Shown one piece after another: positions 17,022 to 25,212 of a DNA stretch of 64,000 nucleotides. Source of the DNA: Clostridium sp. OF03-18AA. GTDB lineage: Bacteria; Bacillota; Clostridia; Lachnospirales; Lachnospiraceae. Numbering within the stretch: position 1 is the stretch's first letter; each line of letters starts with the position of its first letter. The position numbers and the translations under genes are program-made. The stretch is from positions 248,001 through 312,000 of the forward strand of contig NZ_QUEP01000004.1 in the NCBI RefSeq assembly GCF_003478035.1, given 5' to 3'. The notes below the pieces were generated by a model that saw nothing but the letters and a program-made list of their open reading frames with translations, was not told the origin of the DNA and did not search any database.

Positions 17022-18368
17022 TTATTCCCGTTCCTTTCCTTTCTCCCGTTCCGGCTCTTTCCCCTGCCGCAAAATGCTGTCTATGTTCTGTTTGATAACG
17101 TCGTATTCCTTGACCTGTTTTTTCAGATTTCCATAATCAGCGTAAAGGGCTTCTTTCTGCGCTTGGAGTTTCCCGTATTCTTCCTGCATGGCGGCAAGAT
17201 TGGGGAGCTTGGTAACGCCCGCCGCTTTCAATGCCTTTGCCGCCGCTTCATGGAGTATCAGACTGCTTTCCTGCTTTGCCCGGTATGCGTCCTTATCCTT
17301 TACCCTGCGGTATGCTTCATAAACAGGTTTTGTCTTTTGGTAGGTGGTAACGTGCTTCATCAGCACCGCCATATCTGTAAGACGCTTTTCCACGCTCTTT
17401 AATGCGTCTGCTGTCTTTACATTTTCCGCATTTATTTCCTCAATCCGGCTGATTAAATCTGCGTACTGCTCAATCTTATGTTCTGTCAAGAAATTCATAG
17501 TCTTTGCAGCCAGTTTCAGATTATGGATTTTCGCCCACTGTTCATAGCCCCGGCTCTCTTGTGCTTTGATACTGTTTTCAATGTCAATAAGCAACGATAC
17601 GCCGCGCTGCTCTTTGGGAGCTTTCGCCGCCTTTGTGCGCTTGCCTGCAATCCGTTCTTTGATTGCTTCCGCTGTATAGTCTGCACCGAGAGTTTTTAAG
17701 CGGGTAAACCGTTCCTGTCCGGGAGCGCGACAGGAGATATATTTTCCCGGCTTTATTTCATAGCCTGCCGCCTGTAACCGCTGCAACAATTCTTCAAAAC
17801 TTGCCACTTGGGGGATAAGTGTATCAACGGCAATTTTCAGCTTGCCTTTCCAACTTGTACCGACCTTTTCCGCTTGATATTCTGCATAGCTTTTTCCCTT
17901 GCTGCCTTTGCCCGGAACGACAACAGACAGCCCGTTTTCCCGACACAGCTTATCGCTCATGTTCCGTATGCCGTAGTAGCTGCGCTTATTGGAATTGTAT
18001 TTATGGTAGTCAACAAAATTGACCGCACAAAAAATGATATGGTTATGGATATGCCCTTTGTCTATGTGGGTAGTTAAGACGTATTCATGCTGTCCCTTTG
18101 TTACCGCGTCGGCAAGCTGCTTTCCGATAGCATGGGCTTTCTCATAGTCTACTTCTCCCGGCTCAAAGGACTGTATCAAATGGTGGGCGAGATTGTTCCC
18201 TTTCTCTATGGCTTGTGCAAGCGTAAATCCGAACTCAATGTCTGCCGTTTCATAGCTGCACCCAAAGGAGGACACAAGCATTTTCCCGTCTGTTTTATCC
18301 GGGTTTTGGATATAGTCAAGGGCTTTGCTCAACGTGCTTTTAATAGGCTTAATCTTTGTAACCGCCAT
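17022..18368 (-). CDS. Relaxase/mobilisation nuclease (MOBP-type, MobA/VirD2-like)
   Basis: A 448-residue protein. The N-terminal relaxase domain has Tyr19 in 'ALDYIQNPDKT' as the likely nicking residue, and a metal-binding His triad in 'HIDKGHIHNHIIF' (His101, 106, 108, 110 available). The C-terminal half is long coiled coil. It nicks the ICE at oriT and pilots the strand to the coupling protein. Its start overlaps mobC by 40 nt and has GGAG just upstream. The gene is oriented opposite to the transfer operon, so oriT is expected upstream of mobC, near 18680-18778. Confidence 0.92.
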   Translation of the reverse strand: MAVTKIKPIKSTLSKALDYIQNPDKTDGKMLVSSFGCSYETADIEFGFTLAQAIEKGNNLAHHLIQSFEPGEVDYEKAHAIGKQLADAVTKGQHEYVLTTHIDKGHIHNHIIFCAVNFVDYHKYNSNKRSYYGIRNMSDKLCRENGLSVVVPGKGSKGKSYAEYQAEKVGTSWKGKLKIAVDTLIPQVASFEELLQRLQAAGYEIKPGKYISCRAPGQERFTRLKTLGADYTAEAIKERIAGKRTKAAKAPKEQRGVSLLIDIENSIKAQESRGYEQWAKIHNLKLAAKTMNFLTEHKIEQYADLISRIEEINAENVKTADALKSVEKRLTDMAVLMKHVTTYQKTKPVYEAYRRVKDKDAYRAKQESSLILHEAAAKALKAAGVTKLPNLAAMQEEYGKLQAQKEALYADYGNLKKQVKEYDVIKQNIDSILRQGKEPEREKGKERE

Positions 18369-18658
18369 ATCTCCGCAAGCACCCCCTTTATTTCCTCTAT
18401 GTCCTCTTGGTAGACGCTGCCTGTCGCATTGACACGCTTTGCAATCTGATTGATGTTGACCCCGATTTTCTGTATCTCTGCTGTCATGGCTTTTATGTCG
18501 CTATGGTCTGTCTGAATGATATACCCGTCAATGGCAATCTTGCGAAGATACGCCGCCATGTTCCGGGTGGGGACGAGCTTCATTTTCTGTTCAATCAATG
18601 TCCTTTCTTCCTCTGTTACATAGAATTTGATTTGTATTTTTCTTTTGCGTCCGTTCAT
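18329..18658 (-). CDS. mobC: MobC-like relaxosome accessory protein
   Basis: A 109-residue protein beginning MNGRKRKIQIKFYVTEEERTLIEQKM, a ribbon-helix-helix-like start, followed by 'EIQKIGVNINQIAKRVNATGSVYQEDIEEIKGVLAEIWRLQRL', which is typical of MobC/relaxosome proteins. ATG 18658 is chosen over in-frame starts up to 18724 because AAAGGAG lies directly upstream and the longer version would run through the conserved bipartite element. It overlaps the relaxase gene, so the two are translated together. It likely binds oriT DNA and helps the relaxase open it. Confidence 0.85.
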   Translation of the reverse strand: MNGRKRKIQIKFYVTEEERTLIEQKMKLVPTRNMAAYLRKIAIDGYIIQTDHSDIKAMTAEIQKIGVNINQIAKRVNATGSVYQEDIEEIKGVLAEIWRLQRLSLLKAR

Positions 18659-18679
18659 GCAATCGCTCCTTTCCATTCC

Positions 18680-18778
18680 GAGGGTTTGGGACACTTCCCA
18701 ACAAGCAATTTTCAACCGACACACCGCAGGACGGGAGGGCGAAAATACGGAAAAGGGTACTCTTTTCCTATGCTTGCT
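18680..18778 (-). other. Bipartite inverted-copy element, copy 2 (candidate oriT)
   Basis: Read on the minus strand, arm A (18778-18746) is identical over 33 nt to 10684-10716. Arm B (18708-18680) matches 10754-10782 at 28 of 29 positions. Both copies have a 37-nt spacer of different sequence. This copy ends 22 nt before the mobC start. The position immediately upstream of mobC/relaxase, plus the hairpins, fits an origin of transfer. The second copy upstream of the anti-restriction gene raises the alternative that both are operators for one regulator. Confidence 0.6.
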
Positions 18779-18902
18779 AAGAAAGTTTTTTCCTCACTTA
18801 CCACTACAACGAAACTTCCAGTATGCCAAAAAAAGTGCAAAAGAAAAACGCCGCAATCCTGCGACGCTTCAATCACTTTATGCAGACAAAAACGAGGGAA
18901 CT

Positions 18903-19262
18903 TTATTCCCCCGTCCTGTCGTTGTTGGCTTCCTCTATGCCTTTTGCAGTAGCAGACATGATTTTTAAGTCCGTTTCGCTCATAGTGTCAAGCATGGTAT
19001 CGAGCTGACGGCGGCGTGTGGACTTCTCCTGTTCCCGTTCCGGGAAAAAGAACTGGTCTACTGATACGTCAAGCAGGGTTACAAGCTCATACAAAATCTG
19101 TAAACTTGGGTGCTGCCCGCTGTTCTCAATGGACGCGATATATCGGGGCGCAATATTCAGCGTGTCGGCTAACTGATTGCGTGATATTCCCTTTGCTTTT
19201 CTTGCTGCTTTAATGGCTTGTCCGAAAGCCTTAAAATCAAATTTCTCTTTACTCTGCTTCAT
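18903..19262 (-). CDS. XRE-family HTH transcriptional regulator
   Basis: A 119-residue protein with an N-terminal Cro/C1-type helix-turn-helix ('FGQAIKAARKAKGISRNQLADTLNIAPRYIASIENSGQHPSLQILYELVTLLDVSVDQFF', about residues 9-69) and a short C-terminal helical tail. It probably controls ICE gene expression, perhaps the mob genes or the bipartite elements. ATG 19262 is chosen because GGGTG is 8 nt upstream; ATG 19268 would leave 2 nt. It is divergent from the response regulator gene, and about 220 bp separate them. Confidence 0.82.
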   Translation of the reverse strand: MKQSKEKFDFKAFGQAIKAARKAKGISRNQLADTLNIAPRYIASIENSGQHPSLQILYELVTLLDVSVDQFFFPEREQEKSTRRRQLDTMLDTMSETDLKIMSATAKGIEEANNDRTGE

Positions 19263-19422
19263 AATCATTTCACCCAGTTACATTTTACCGTTCACCTTTC
19301 TTTCAAGATATGAGTACACATATCATAGTATTGATAGTAATAGAGCATAAAACGTGCAGAGTAAGGTTGCTATCACTCATACTGCCATATATAATATCTA
19401 ATGACATCGAAAATTAAAGAAA

Positions 19423-19452
19423 TTGATTAGAAATAGATTTTTGTTTGATAAT
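19423..19452 (+). promoter_or_regulatory. Putative promoter of the ICE two-component system
   Basis: TTGATT (19423-19428) and GATAAT (19447-19452) are separated by 18 nt in an AT-rich region 33 nt before the response regulator start. Assignment is by consensus only. Confidence 0.4.
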
Positions 19453-19485
19453 CTTAAATCAGATATTTACAAGGGAGGTATATTT

Positions 19486-20160
19486 ATGGCGCAGAGTATT
19501 TTAATTGTAGACGATGAAAAAGAAATTGTATCAATGCTGTATTGCTATTTCAGCAAACTTGGATATACGGTATATACTGCAACAGCAGGAAATGCTGCAT
19601 TAAAAGAAGTAGAAAAAAAACCTGACATTATTTTGTTAGACGTTAATATGCCAGATATTGATGGATTTACTGTTTGTGAAAGAATACGGGATTATGTTTC
19701 ATGCCCTATAATTTTTTTAACAGCACGCATTGAAGATAGTGATAAAATAAAAGGATTTTCTATTGGCGCAGACGACTATGTAATAAAACCATTTTCTGTT
19801 GATGAATTAGAAGCTCGCATTGCAGCACATCTTCGCAGAGAAAAAAGACACAATACATCTTCAAAGGTGCAATTTGATGAAGATATGGTTATAGATTATT
19901 CCTCACGTATTGTGTTTTATCATAATAAGGATATGGCTTTTACCAAAAAAGAATTTGATATAATATCTTTCCTTTCGCAAAACAAAGGAATTGTTTTTGA
20001 CCGGGAAACTATTTATGAAAAAGTTTGGGGATTAGACGGCATTGGTGATAATACAGTTGTTACAGAACATATCAGACGTATTAGGGCAAAATTTTTATCT
20101 TTAGGCGATAGACCTTACATTGAAACTGTTTGGGGGTGCGGATATAAATGGAAAAATTAA
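19486..20160 (+). CDS. OmpR/PhoB-type response regulator
   Basis: A 224-residue regulator with a receiver domain (residues 1-118; acidic pocket 'VDDEKE', phospho-acceptor Asp52 in 'IILLDVNMPD', 'TAR', and Lys in 'VIKPF') and a C-terminal winged-helix DNA-binding domain ('FTKKEFDIISFLSQNKGIVFDRETIYEKVWG...VVTEHIRRIRAKF'). ATG 19486 follows GGGAGG; an upstream in-frame ATG at 19423 lies in the promoter. It overlaps the histidine kinase gene by 13 nt. The composition is AT-rich compared with the ICE backbone, so this is a cargo module. Confidence 0.9.
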   Translation: MAQSILIVDDEKEIVSMLYCYFSKLGYTVYTATAGNAALKEVEKKPDIILLDVNMPDIDGFTVCERIRDYVSCPIIFLTARIEDSDKIKGFSIGADDYVIKPFSVDELEARIAAHLRREKRHNTSSKVQFDEDMVIDYSSRIVFYHNKDMAFTKKEFDIISFLSQNKGIVFDRETIYEKVWGLDGIGDNTVVTEHIRRIRAKFLSLGDRPYIETVWGCGYKWKN

Positions 20161-21470
20161 AGAGAAGCAGATTGTTCAATCGGTTAAATAGCATGAGTAT
20201 TAGAATGTCCTTTGTTCTTTATGCTTTGTTTTCGTTGTTGATTGGAATAATTATTTGTATATTTTTAATTTCAATGGTTGACAGATACAGAATAAATTTA
20301 AACTATAAGTATGAAAATATGTCAACAAGGTATGATATACCGGAAAATGGCTCATTTACCGCCACTTATAGTAATGACCAAACAAAATATACAATATTTG
20401 ACACGAAAGGAAACGAGATATGCAAGTTCAATGTTGATTATCAAAAAGAACGCCCAGTACACGAATATGTCTATCCGAACCATGTTTCATATATCGAAGT
20501 TTTACCTAATTTTACAAGCCGGGATAGGCTTATTGACAGTGCTTTAGGTTCATTAAATATTGCAATTATTCCTATCGTATTATCTATTAGTATGATATGT
20601 TGTGTAACATTTTTTTATAAAAAAAAATTATCAAAACCCATTAAGCTATTAACTAATGCGTATCATAAAATTGAAGCAAATGACTTAGATTTTACATTAT
20701 CATATCCATTAAATGATGAAATGGGGAAACTCTGTCACGCCTTTGAAAAAATGAAAGATTGTTTGTCGAAGAATAATGAAACTATGTTTAGACAATTTGC
20801 TGAACAGCGCCGTTTGAATGCTGCTTTTTCACATGACTTACGCACTCCTTTGACTTTACTAAAGGGTCATGCTACTATGTTGCTTTCCTTTATTCCCAAA
20901 GGCTTAGTATCACAAGAAGAAATATTAGACGAAATATCAGTAATGTCAAAAAATATTTCACGTCTTGAAAAATATGTAAATGCTATGACGAACTTATACA
21001 GGTTAGAGGATATTGATATTCCACGACAACAGATTACATTTCATTCACTTATTGATAATTTTAATAACACAGCAGAAGCACTTTGTTATGACAAACATTT
21101 TTCAATTACTGCAAGCGGTGATAATATAACCTTGTTTATCAATTTAGATACAGTCATGCAGATTTATGAAAATTTACTCTCTAATAGTATTAGATATGCA
21201 AAAAGTGATATTGCTATTAGCGTAGTAATAGAGAATAATAATTTGGTTATATCTGTTTCAGACGATGGTTGCGGGTTTAAAAATATTGAGATTGAAAAAG
21301 CAACATTACCATTTTATAAATCATCAAAAGATATATCTACTGAACATTTGGGGTTAGGGCTGAATATTAGTAAGATTTTAAGTGAAAGACATGGCGGAAA
21401 TATCCAAATTGCTAATAATAAAGCAGGGGGAGCATGTGTTACAGTGAAAATAAATTGCAATGAAAGTTGA
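20148..21470 (+). CDS. Sensor histidine kinase
   Basis: A 440-residue kinase with two transmembrane segments (about residues 19-43 and 138-162) enclosing an extracytoplasmic sensor loop. HAMP-like, HisKA (phospho-acceptor His229 in 'AAFSHDLRTPLTLLKGH') and HATPase_c domains follow ('NLLSNSIRYA', 'DDGCGF', 'GLGLNISKIL'). The His box is HDLRT rather than the common HELRT. It pairs with the overlapping regulator upstream. Such systems in Firmicutes often sense antimicrobial peptides and drive an adjacent ABC exporter, but no exporter is present here, so the signal and target are unknown. Confidence 0.88.
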   Translation: MEKLKRSRLFNRLNSMSIRMSFVLYALFSLLIGIIICIFLISMVDRYRINLNYKYENMSTRYDIPENGSFTATYSNDQTKYTIFDTKGNEICKFNVDYQKERPVHEYVYPNHVSYIEVLPNFTSRDRLIDSALGSLNIAIIPIVLSISMICCVTFFYKKKLSKPIKLLTNAYHKIEANDLDFTLSYPLNDEMGKLCHAFEKMKDCLSKNNETMFRQFAEQRRLNAAFSHDLRTPLTLLKGHATMLLSFIPKGLVSQEEILDEISVMSKNISRLEKYVNAMTNLYRLEDIDIPRQQITFHSLIDNFNNTAEALCYDKHFSITASGDNITLFINLDTVMQIYENLLSNSIRYAKSDIAISVVIENNNLVISVSDDGCGFKNIEIEKATLPFYKSSKDISTEHLGLGLNISKILSERHGGNIQIANNKAGGACVTVKINCNES

Positions 21471-21526
21471 TTGAAAATAGACATTTTATTGCTATTATAA
21501 ATTTAAAAGAAAGGAGATAATGACAA

Positions 21527-22042
21527 ATGAAAAAAATAATATGTATGTTTCTAACTTTATTGCTATCGGTGTGTATTGTTGGGTGTAGTCAAACAAAGGA
21601 CAGTGATAATCATGTAGTACAAGATTATTCCGAAGAATATGAGGTTTCTCCTTATGGAAGTGAAGAAGCACTTGACACTTTGGACGATTTGAAAATTTCA
21701 ATGAGTGCAGAAAAGGATTTAGACTTAAAACACCTTTCATTTATAATAGAAAATACTTCTGATAAAGAATACCGATATTCACCAAATTATTTTGAAATAG
21801 AAACTGAACAATCCGGCACTTGGTATCAACTTGAACAGCTTGATGACCCTTCAAAGAGCAATGAAAAGGATTGTTTTATTAAGCCTAACGAACGATTAAC
21901 ATTAGAAATTGATGTTAAAAGTTTTTATGGAGAATTGCCTGCTGGACACTATCGTTTGATTAAACAATTTGCGTTCTTTGAAAGTGAAAGAGATTGGGAT
22001 TACGATACATATAATTTATCTTGCGAATTTACGATAAAGTAA
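21527..22042 (+). CDS. Lipoprotein with immunoglobulin-like domain
   Basis: A 171-residue lipoprotein: the signal peptide has a lipobox near 'SVCIVGC' (Cys20), then an acidic linker and a beta-rich domain ('DLKHLSFIIENTSDKEYRYSPNYFEIE...GTWYQLEQL...FIKPNERLTLEIDVKSFYGELPAGHYRLIKQFAF'). This resembles the bacterial Ig-like domains that occur in lipoproteins next to two-component systems. It would sit on the outer face of the membrane and may bind the ligand sensed by the kinase. It follows the kinase gene by 56 nt with AAAGGAG upstream. Confidence 0.75.
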   Translation: MKKIICMFLTLLLSVCIVGCSQTKDSDNHVVQDYSEEYEVSPYGSEEALDTLDDLKISMSAEKDLDLKHLSFIIENTSDKEYRYSPNYFEIETEQSGTWYQLEQLDDPSKSNEKDCFIKPNERLTLEIDVKSFYGELPAGHYRLIKQFAFFESERDWDYDTYNLSCEFTIK

Positions 22043-22049
22043 AAATTCT

Positions 22050-22092
22050 CTACTTCATAAGCATGAAATAAAAAAAACCGCTTATGAAGTAG
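22050..22092 (+). terminator. Hairpin after the lipoprotein gene
   Basis: CTACTTCATAAGC (22050-22062) and GCTTATGAAGTAG (22080-22092) form a perfect 13-bp stem with a 17-nt A-rich loop. No T-run follows. It may act with the next hairpin to end the cargo operon. Confidence 0.5.
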
Positions 22093-22111
22093 AAAGTTCT
22101 CATGCCATTTT

Positions 22112-22150
22112 AACGGCGGTTTTGAAATAACAATCAAAACCGTCGTTTTC
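22112..22150 (+). terminator. Intrinsic terminator closing the two-component cargo
   Basis: AACGGCGGTTTTGA (22112-22125) pairs with TCAAAACCGTCGTT (22134-22147) with one G-U pair and an 8-nt loop, then a T-rich tail. It marks the right edge of the cargo module before the sigma factor region. Confidence 0.65.
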
Positions 22151-22225
22151 TTTTGAAAATCTAAAACAGAGGACATATTAAAATCCTGCTATTTGGGGAC
22201 ACGACGGTATCAAGGAGGTATCGCC

Positions 22226-22303
22226 ATGTCCTTTTTTCTATACCCTAATGGGTTACTATCAAAAAAAGCCATTATCCACCGACGGGGTATTCCGGCTATG
22301 TAG
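22226..22303 (+). CDS. Possible 25-codon leader peptide
   Basis: A 25-residue frame (MSFFLYPNGLLSKK...) preceded by CAAGGAGGTATCGCC, a near-ideal ribosome site. It stops 195 nt before the sigma factor start and is in the same frame. The intervening leader has a second strong ribosome site for the sigma gene. It could be a regulatory leader peptide, or a remnant of an earlier gene end. No homologue is recalled. Confidence 0.35.
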   Translation: MSFFLYPNGLLSKKAIIHRRGIPAM

Positions 22304-22498
22304 ATGAACTATCAAATCAATCAAATACTGCTGTTATTTCCTATGCGTCTGTCTGCATTTTGCAGGCAGGCGCATTTCGCATTTTACAGAAGATTTTTCA
22401 AAAACTTTGCCCTCTTTTTGGCAAAGCAAAAAGTCGCCTGTATTATCCCGCGAAAAGGGGAGGTACTACCGCCTTTCGGCAGAAAGGAGGTGAACACC

Positions 22499-22939
22499 AT
22501 GACACCTAATCGCAGGGAATTTGAAAAGCAATGTACGTTTCAAAAGTTCTGTAAATCAGTGCTGCACAATGAAGCGTGCAACGCCCATGAAGAAATTCGT
22601 CGGCGCAGAGTTCGGGAAGTTACTTTTTCCGACCTTGCCTTGTATGAGGAACGGCAGCTTTATACCGTCGATAAGTATTTTCAAGATGAAGAAGCAGAGC
22701 CGTCTTATCAAATGGCAGGAAAAGAAATAACCCCAAAACTGCTACTTGAAGCTATCCGGGCTTTACCCGAAGAACGGCGCAAAATTGTACTGCTGTATTA
22801 CTTTGAGGGATTGACTGATATAGAAATCGCAAAGCAGCTCAATATCTCAAGAAGTACGGTACAGTATCGCCGGACAAGCTCCTTTGAGCAGTTAAAAAAA
22901 TATTTGGAGGAAAACGCTGATGAATGGATTGAATGGTAA
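22499..22939 (+). CDS. Sigma-70 family RNA polymerase sigma factor (Tn916 Orf7-like)
   Basis: A 146-residue protein. The C-terminal region 'LLLEAIRALPEERRKIVLLYYFEGLTDIEIAKQLNISRSTVQYRRTSSFEQLKKYLEE' is a sigma region 4 helix-turn-helix. It corresponds to the small sigma-like regulators upstream of xis-int in Tn916/Tn1549 elements. ATG 22499 follows AAAGGAGGTGAACACC; the frame is open to 22304 but that start has no ribosome site. It likely activates ICE excision or transfer genes. It overlaps the next gene by 20 nt. Confidence 0.85.
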   Translation: MTPNRREFEKQCTFQKFCKSVLHNEACNAHEEIRRRRVREVTFSDLALYEERQLYTVDKYFQDEEAEPSYQMAGKEITPKLLLEAIRALPEERRKIVLLYYFEGLTDIEIAKQLNISRSTVQYRRTSSFEQLKKYLEENADEWIEW

Positions 22940-23177
22940 TCAAAACGACTACCCGGAAAATGCCCTTGTTCCCTATCCCGTTATTTTGGCGGCGAGCAAA
23001 GGCGACCCGGATGCAATGAAGATTGTATTGCAGCATTTCAGCGGCTACATAGCAAGTCTTTCCATGCGGAAGCTCTATGATGAGCGAGGAAATGTTTATT
23101 TTGGAGTAGACGAAGAAATACGTGAAAGGCTGCAAGCAAAACTAATGAGGGCAATCCTCACATTTAGGGCTGAATAA
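22920..23177 (+). CDS. Helix-turn-helix conjugative-transposon protein (Tn916 Orf8-like)
   Basis: An 85-residue protein with 'PYPVILAASKGDPDAMKIVLQHFSGYIASLSMRKLYDERGNVYFGVDEEIRERLQAKLMRAILTFR'. This matches the conjugative-transposon helix-turn-helix domain that accompanies the sigma-like gene in Tn916-type elements. It overlaps the sigma gene, so the pair probably forms one regulatory unit. No signal peptide or membrane segment. Confidence 0.82.
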   Translation: MNGLNGNQNDYPENALVPYPVILAASKGDPDAMKIVLQHFSGYIASLSMRKLYDERGNVYFGVDEEIRERLQAKLMRAILTFRAE

Positions 23178-23584
23178 AGCAACGCGGTATTGGAACGCTT
23201 CCCCCTTTTCCGTTCCATATCGCAGAACAGCCCCCTGCTCTTTGACAAAGAAAGCGGCGCAATAGAACGGCGACGCAGTATAAGGCAAATCGGATACATT
23301 CGATATATGGGGAGCCGTTGGGCTGATACGCCATGACCGAAAGGAGGGACAAAACGAGCGAGAATTATCAGTGTTCCAAAGCAGACTTAGCAACTCTGCC
23401 GCCACAATCCATATATCGGTATAATGATACTCCTTTACCGCCGTAGTCCGAGCGTTAGAAGCGTCGCAGGCAACGGGTAGAGCTGCATGAGAACCATGCG
23501 GAAGTGAAATTCTTGTGAGGTTTGCTAAGACCGTCTGACGAGCCTATTTTTTGTTAAATTGAAAAAAGATAGGGGGAAATTCTA
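23178..23584 (+). other. 407-bp region without a firm gene, upstream of xis
   Basis: It holds one weak candidate frame of 37 codons (23333-23446: MTERRDKTSENYQ... to ...YNDTPLPP) that lacks its own upstream ribosome site; a GGAGG lies inside the frame. GCATG-AGAAC-CATGC (23488-23502) is a small hairpin. The region likely serves as the control region for xis and int. No promoter is asserted. Confidence 0.35.
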
Positions 23585-23833
23585 ATGAATAAATCAAATA
23601 GCAGTGAAGAAAAAGAACTGCATTTATATAAGGAAACAGAAGTAAAAGTTCCTATTCATTTGAAAATAACATTAACAATAAAGGAAGCGGCTGAATATAG
23701 CAACATAGGTATCAATAAGATTGACTCCATGTTAAAACAGCCAAACTGCCCTTTTGTTTTATATGTTGGAACACGAAAGTTAGTGAAGCGTAAAGAATTT
23801 GAGGAATACATTCGCCGAGAATTGATTATATAG
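23585..23833 (+). CDS. xis: Excisionase (Tn916 Xis-like)
   Basis: An 82-residue protein with 'VPIHLKITLTIKEAAEYSNIGINKIDSMLKQPNCPFVLYVGTRKLVKRKEFEEYIRRE', the winged-helix excisionase layout of Tn916 Xis. It binds the element ends and biases the integrase toward excision. Its position 107 nt before the integrase gene supports the call. The start is ATG 23585 behind a weak GGGGGA. Confidence 0.88.
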   Translation: MNKSNSSEEKELHLYKETEVKVPIHLKITLTIKEAAEYSNIGINKIDSMLKQPNCPFVLYVGTRKLVKRKEFEEYIRRELII

Positions 23834-23940
23834 CCTTTAATAGCTGAAATATTTGTCTGTTAAGATTGAAAAAACGGAGTCCTTGTGATATACTTTATAT
23901 TTGCGTTGGACTCTTTTTTTTAACGTGAAAGGAGTCCGTC

Positions 23941-25137
23941 ATGGGAAAAAATTTAAAAGGCAAAGAGTGTGGAAAAGGTATTTGTCAAAGAAAGGACGGT
24001 TTGTATTTCGCAAGATTTTATGCTAAAAATGGTGCGCGTCAAAATGGATATTTCAAAACGCTGCCCGAAGCAAAAAAATGGCTTGCTGACGCAAAGTATG
24101 AAGATACACATAATCTAATCGTTACTGCGCCTGATATGACAGTAGACAAATGGTTCAATTATTGGATTGATAATATCATTTGTGACCTTGCGCCAAATAC
24201 GATAAGAAATTATCGTGAGCGTTACGAAAAAAATATTCAACCATTGATAGGAACTATGTGTATAGCTGATGTAAAACCTATGCACTGTAAAGCTGTCTTA
24301 AATCGAATGGAAACAGAATATGCAGGCTCAACAATCCGGCAGACCTATATTTCAATGGGAACTATGTTCAAATCAGCAGTTATGAATGATATTATTGCAA
24401 AGCACCCTATGAATGGTGTTCGATATACGAAACCAGTCCGGGCAGTAGATGATATTAAATACTTAACCGTTGAGGAACAGGAAAAGTTTCTTGAAGCCGC
24501 AGAGCGTTCTCATAATTATAGACAGTATGCTTTGTTATTAGAAACGGGTTTGAGAACGGCTGAATTGATTGGTCTGACATGGGACGCTATTGATTGGAAA
24601 AAACGTACTTTAACTGTAAATAAGAGTTTAGAGTATCGACACAGCCGGAGATATTGGCGTGCCGGTCCGCCTAAAACGAAAAAAAGTTATCGCACTATTC
24701 CGCTTACAGAACGCGCATATACAATCCTAAAAAGTTGTTATGATGAAAAAGATACCCGGAAAGAGTCTGAAATGCTTTCACAGATTTTGGAGTACACAGA
24801 CAGCAGAACGGGAGAAAAGAAATGTCTTGTCATGCGGGATTTGGTATTTATCAACTGGCGAACAGGAGAACCTGCTAAAAACAGTTCCTACGATACACAT
24901 TTATATAAATTGTGTGATGAAGCTGGTATTAAGCGTTTTTGTATGCACGCCTTACGACACACTTATGCTACACGCGCGATTGAACGCGGCGTACAACCTA
25001 AAGTTTTACAGCAACTATTAGGACACGCAAGTATTAAAACAACAATGGACAGGTATGTCCATGTTACGGACGAGTCCCTTGCAAAAGCTGTTCAGCAATT
25101 TGAAGCAGCTACACCCACAGTTGAAAAAAGGGTGTAA
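23941..25137 (+). CDS. int: Tyrosine recombinase/integrase (Tn916 Int family)
   Basis: A 398-residue integrase. It has an N-terminal arm-binding domain ('[24 protein letters not shown]'), a SAM-like core-binding domain (~70-165) and a catalytic domain with Arg205 (TGLRTAE), His336 and Arg339 (HALRH), His362 (GHAS) and the nucleophile Tyr372 (DRYVHV). All catalytic residues are present, so the ICE is probably mobile. It is the last gene of the element; the stop codon lies inside one of two 11-bp-spaced direct repeats, and ychF begins 75 nt downstream. The ATG follows AAAGGAG. Confidence 0.94.
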   Translation: MGKNLKGKECGKGICQRKDGLYFARFYAKNGARQNGYFKTLPEAKKWLADAKYEDTHNLIVTAPDMTVDKWFNYWIDNIICDLAPNTIRNYRERYEKNIQPLIGTMCIADVKPMHCKAVLNRMETEYAGSTIRQTYISMGTMFKSAVMNDIIAKHPMNGVRYTKPVRAVDDIKYLTVEEQEKFLEAAERSHNYRQYALLLETGLRTAELIGLTWDAIDWKKRTLTVNKSLEYRHSRRYWRAGPPKTKKSYRTIPLTERAYTILKSCYDEKDTRKESEMLSQILEYTDSRTGEKKCLVMRDLVFINWRTGEPAKNSSYDTHLYKLCDEAGIKRFCMHALRHTYATRAIERGVQPKVLQQLLGHASIKTTMDRYVHVTDESLAKAVQQFEAATPTVEKRV

Positions 25138-25212
25138 AAAGGGTGTAATAAAAATATAGAGAAAGGCGAAAACCCGCATAAATAAAGGGTTTTCGGAAAG
25201 GTAAAGATAAAA
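25125..25212 (+). other. Right ICE end: direct repeats and probable attachment junction
   Basis: AAAAAGGGTGTAA occurs twice, at 25125-25137 and 25136-25148, with an 11-bp period, which fits integrase arm-binding repeats at a Tn916-type element end. GAAAACCC (25168-25175) and GGGTTTTC (25187-25194) form an 8-bp hairpin. The chromosome resumes before the ychF ribosome site, so the core junction must lie in this interval. The exact coupling bases cannot be read without the other end or an empty site. Confidence 0.55.

Noticed and set aside
22304..22498. Upstream extension of the sigma factor to ATG 22304
   Set aside because: No ribosome site precedes it, while ATG 22499 has a near-perfect AAAGGAGGTGA; the extra residues do not resemble a sigma domain.
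23178..23584. Riboswitch upstream of xis
   Set aside because: Only a 5-bp hairpin is visible; no known riboswitch core was recognised.
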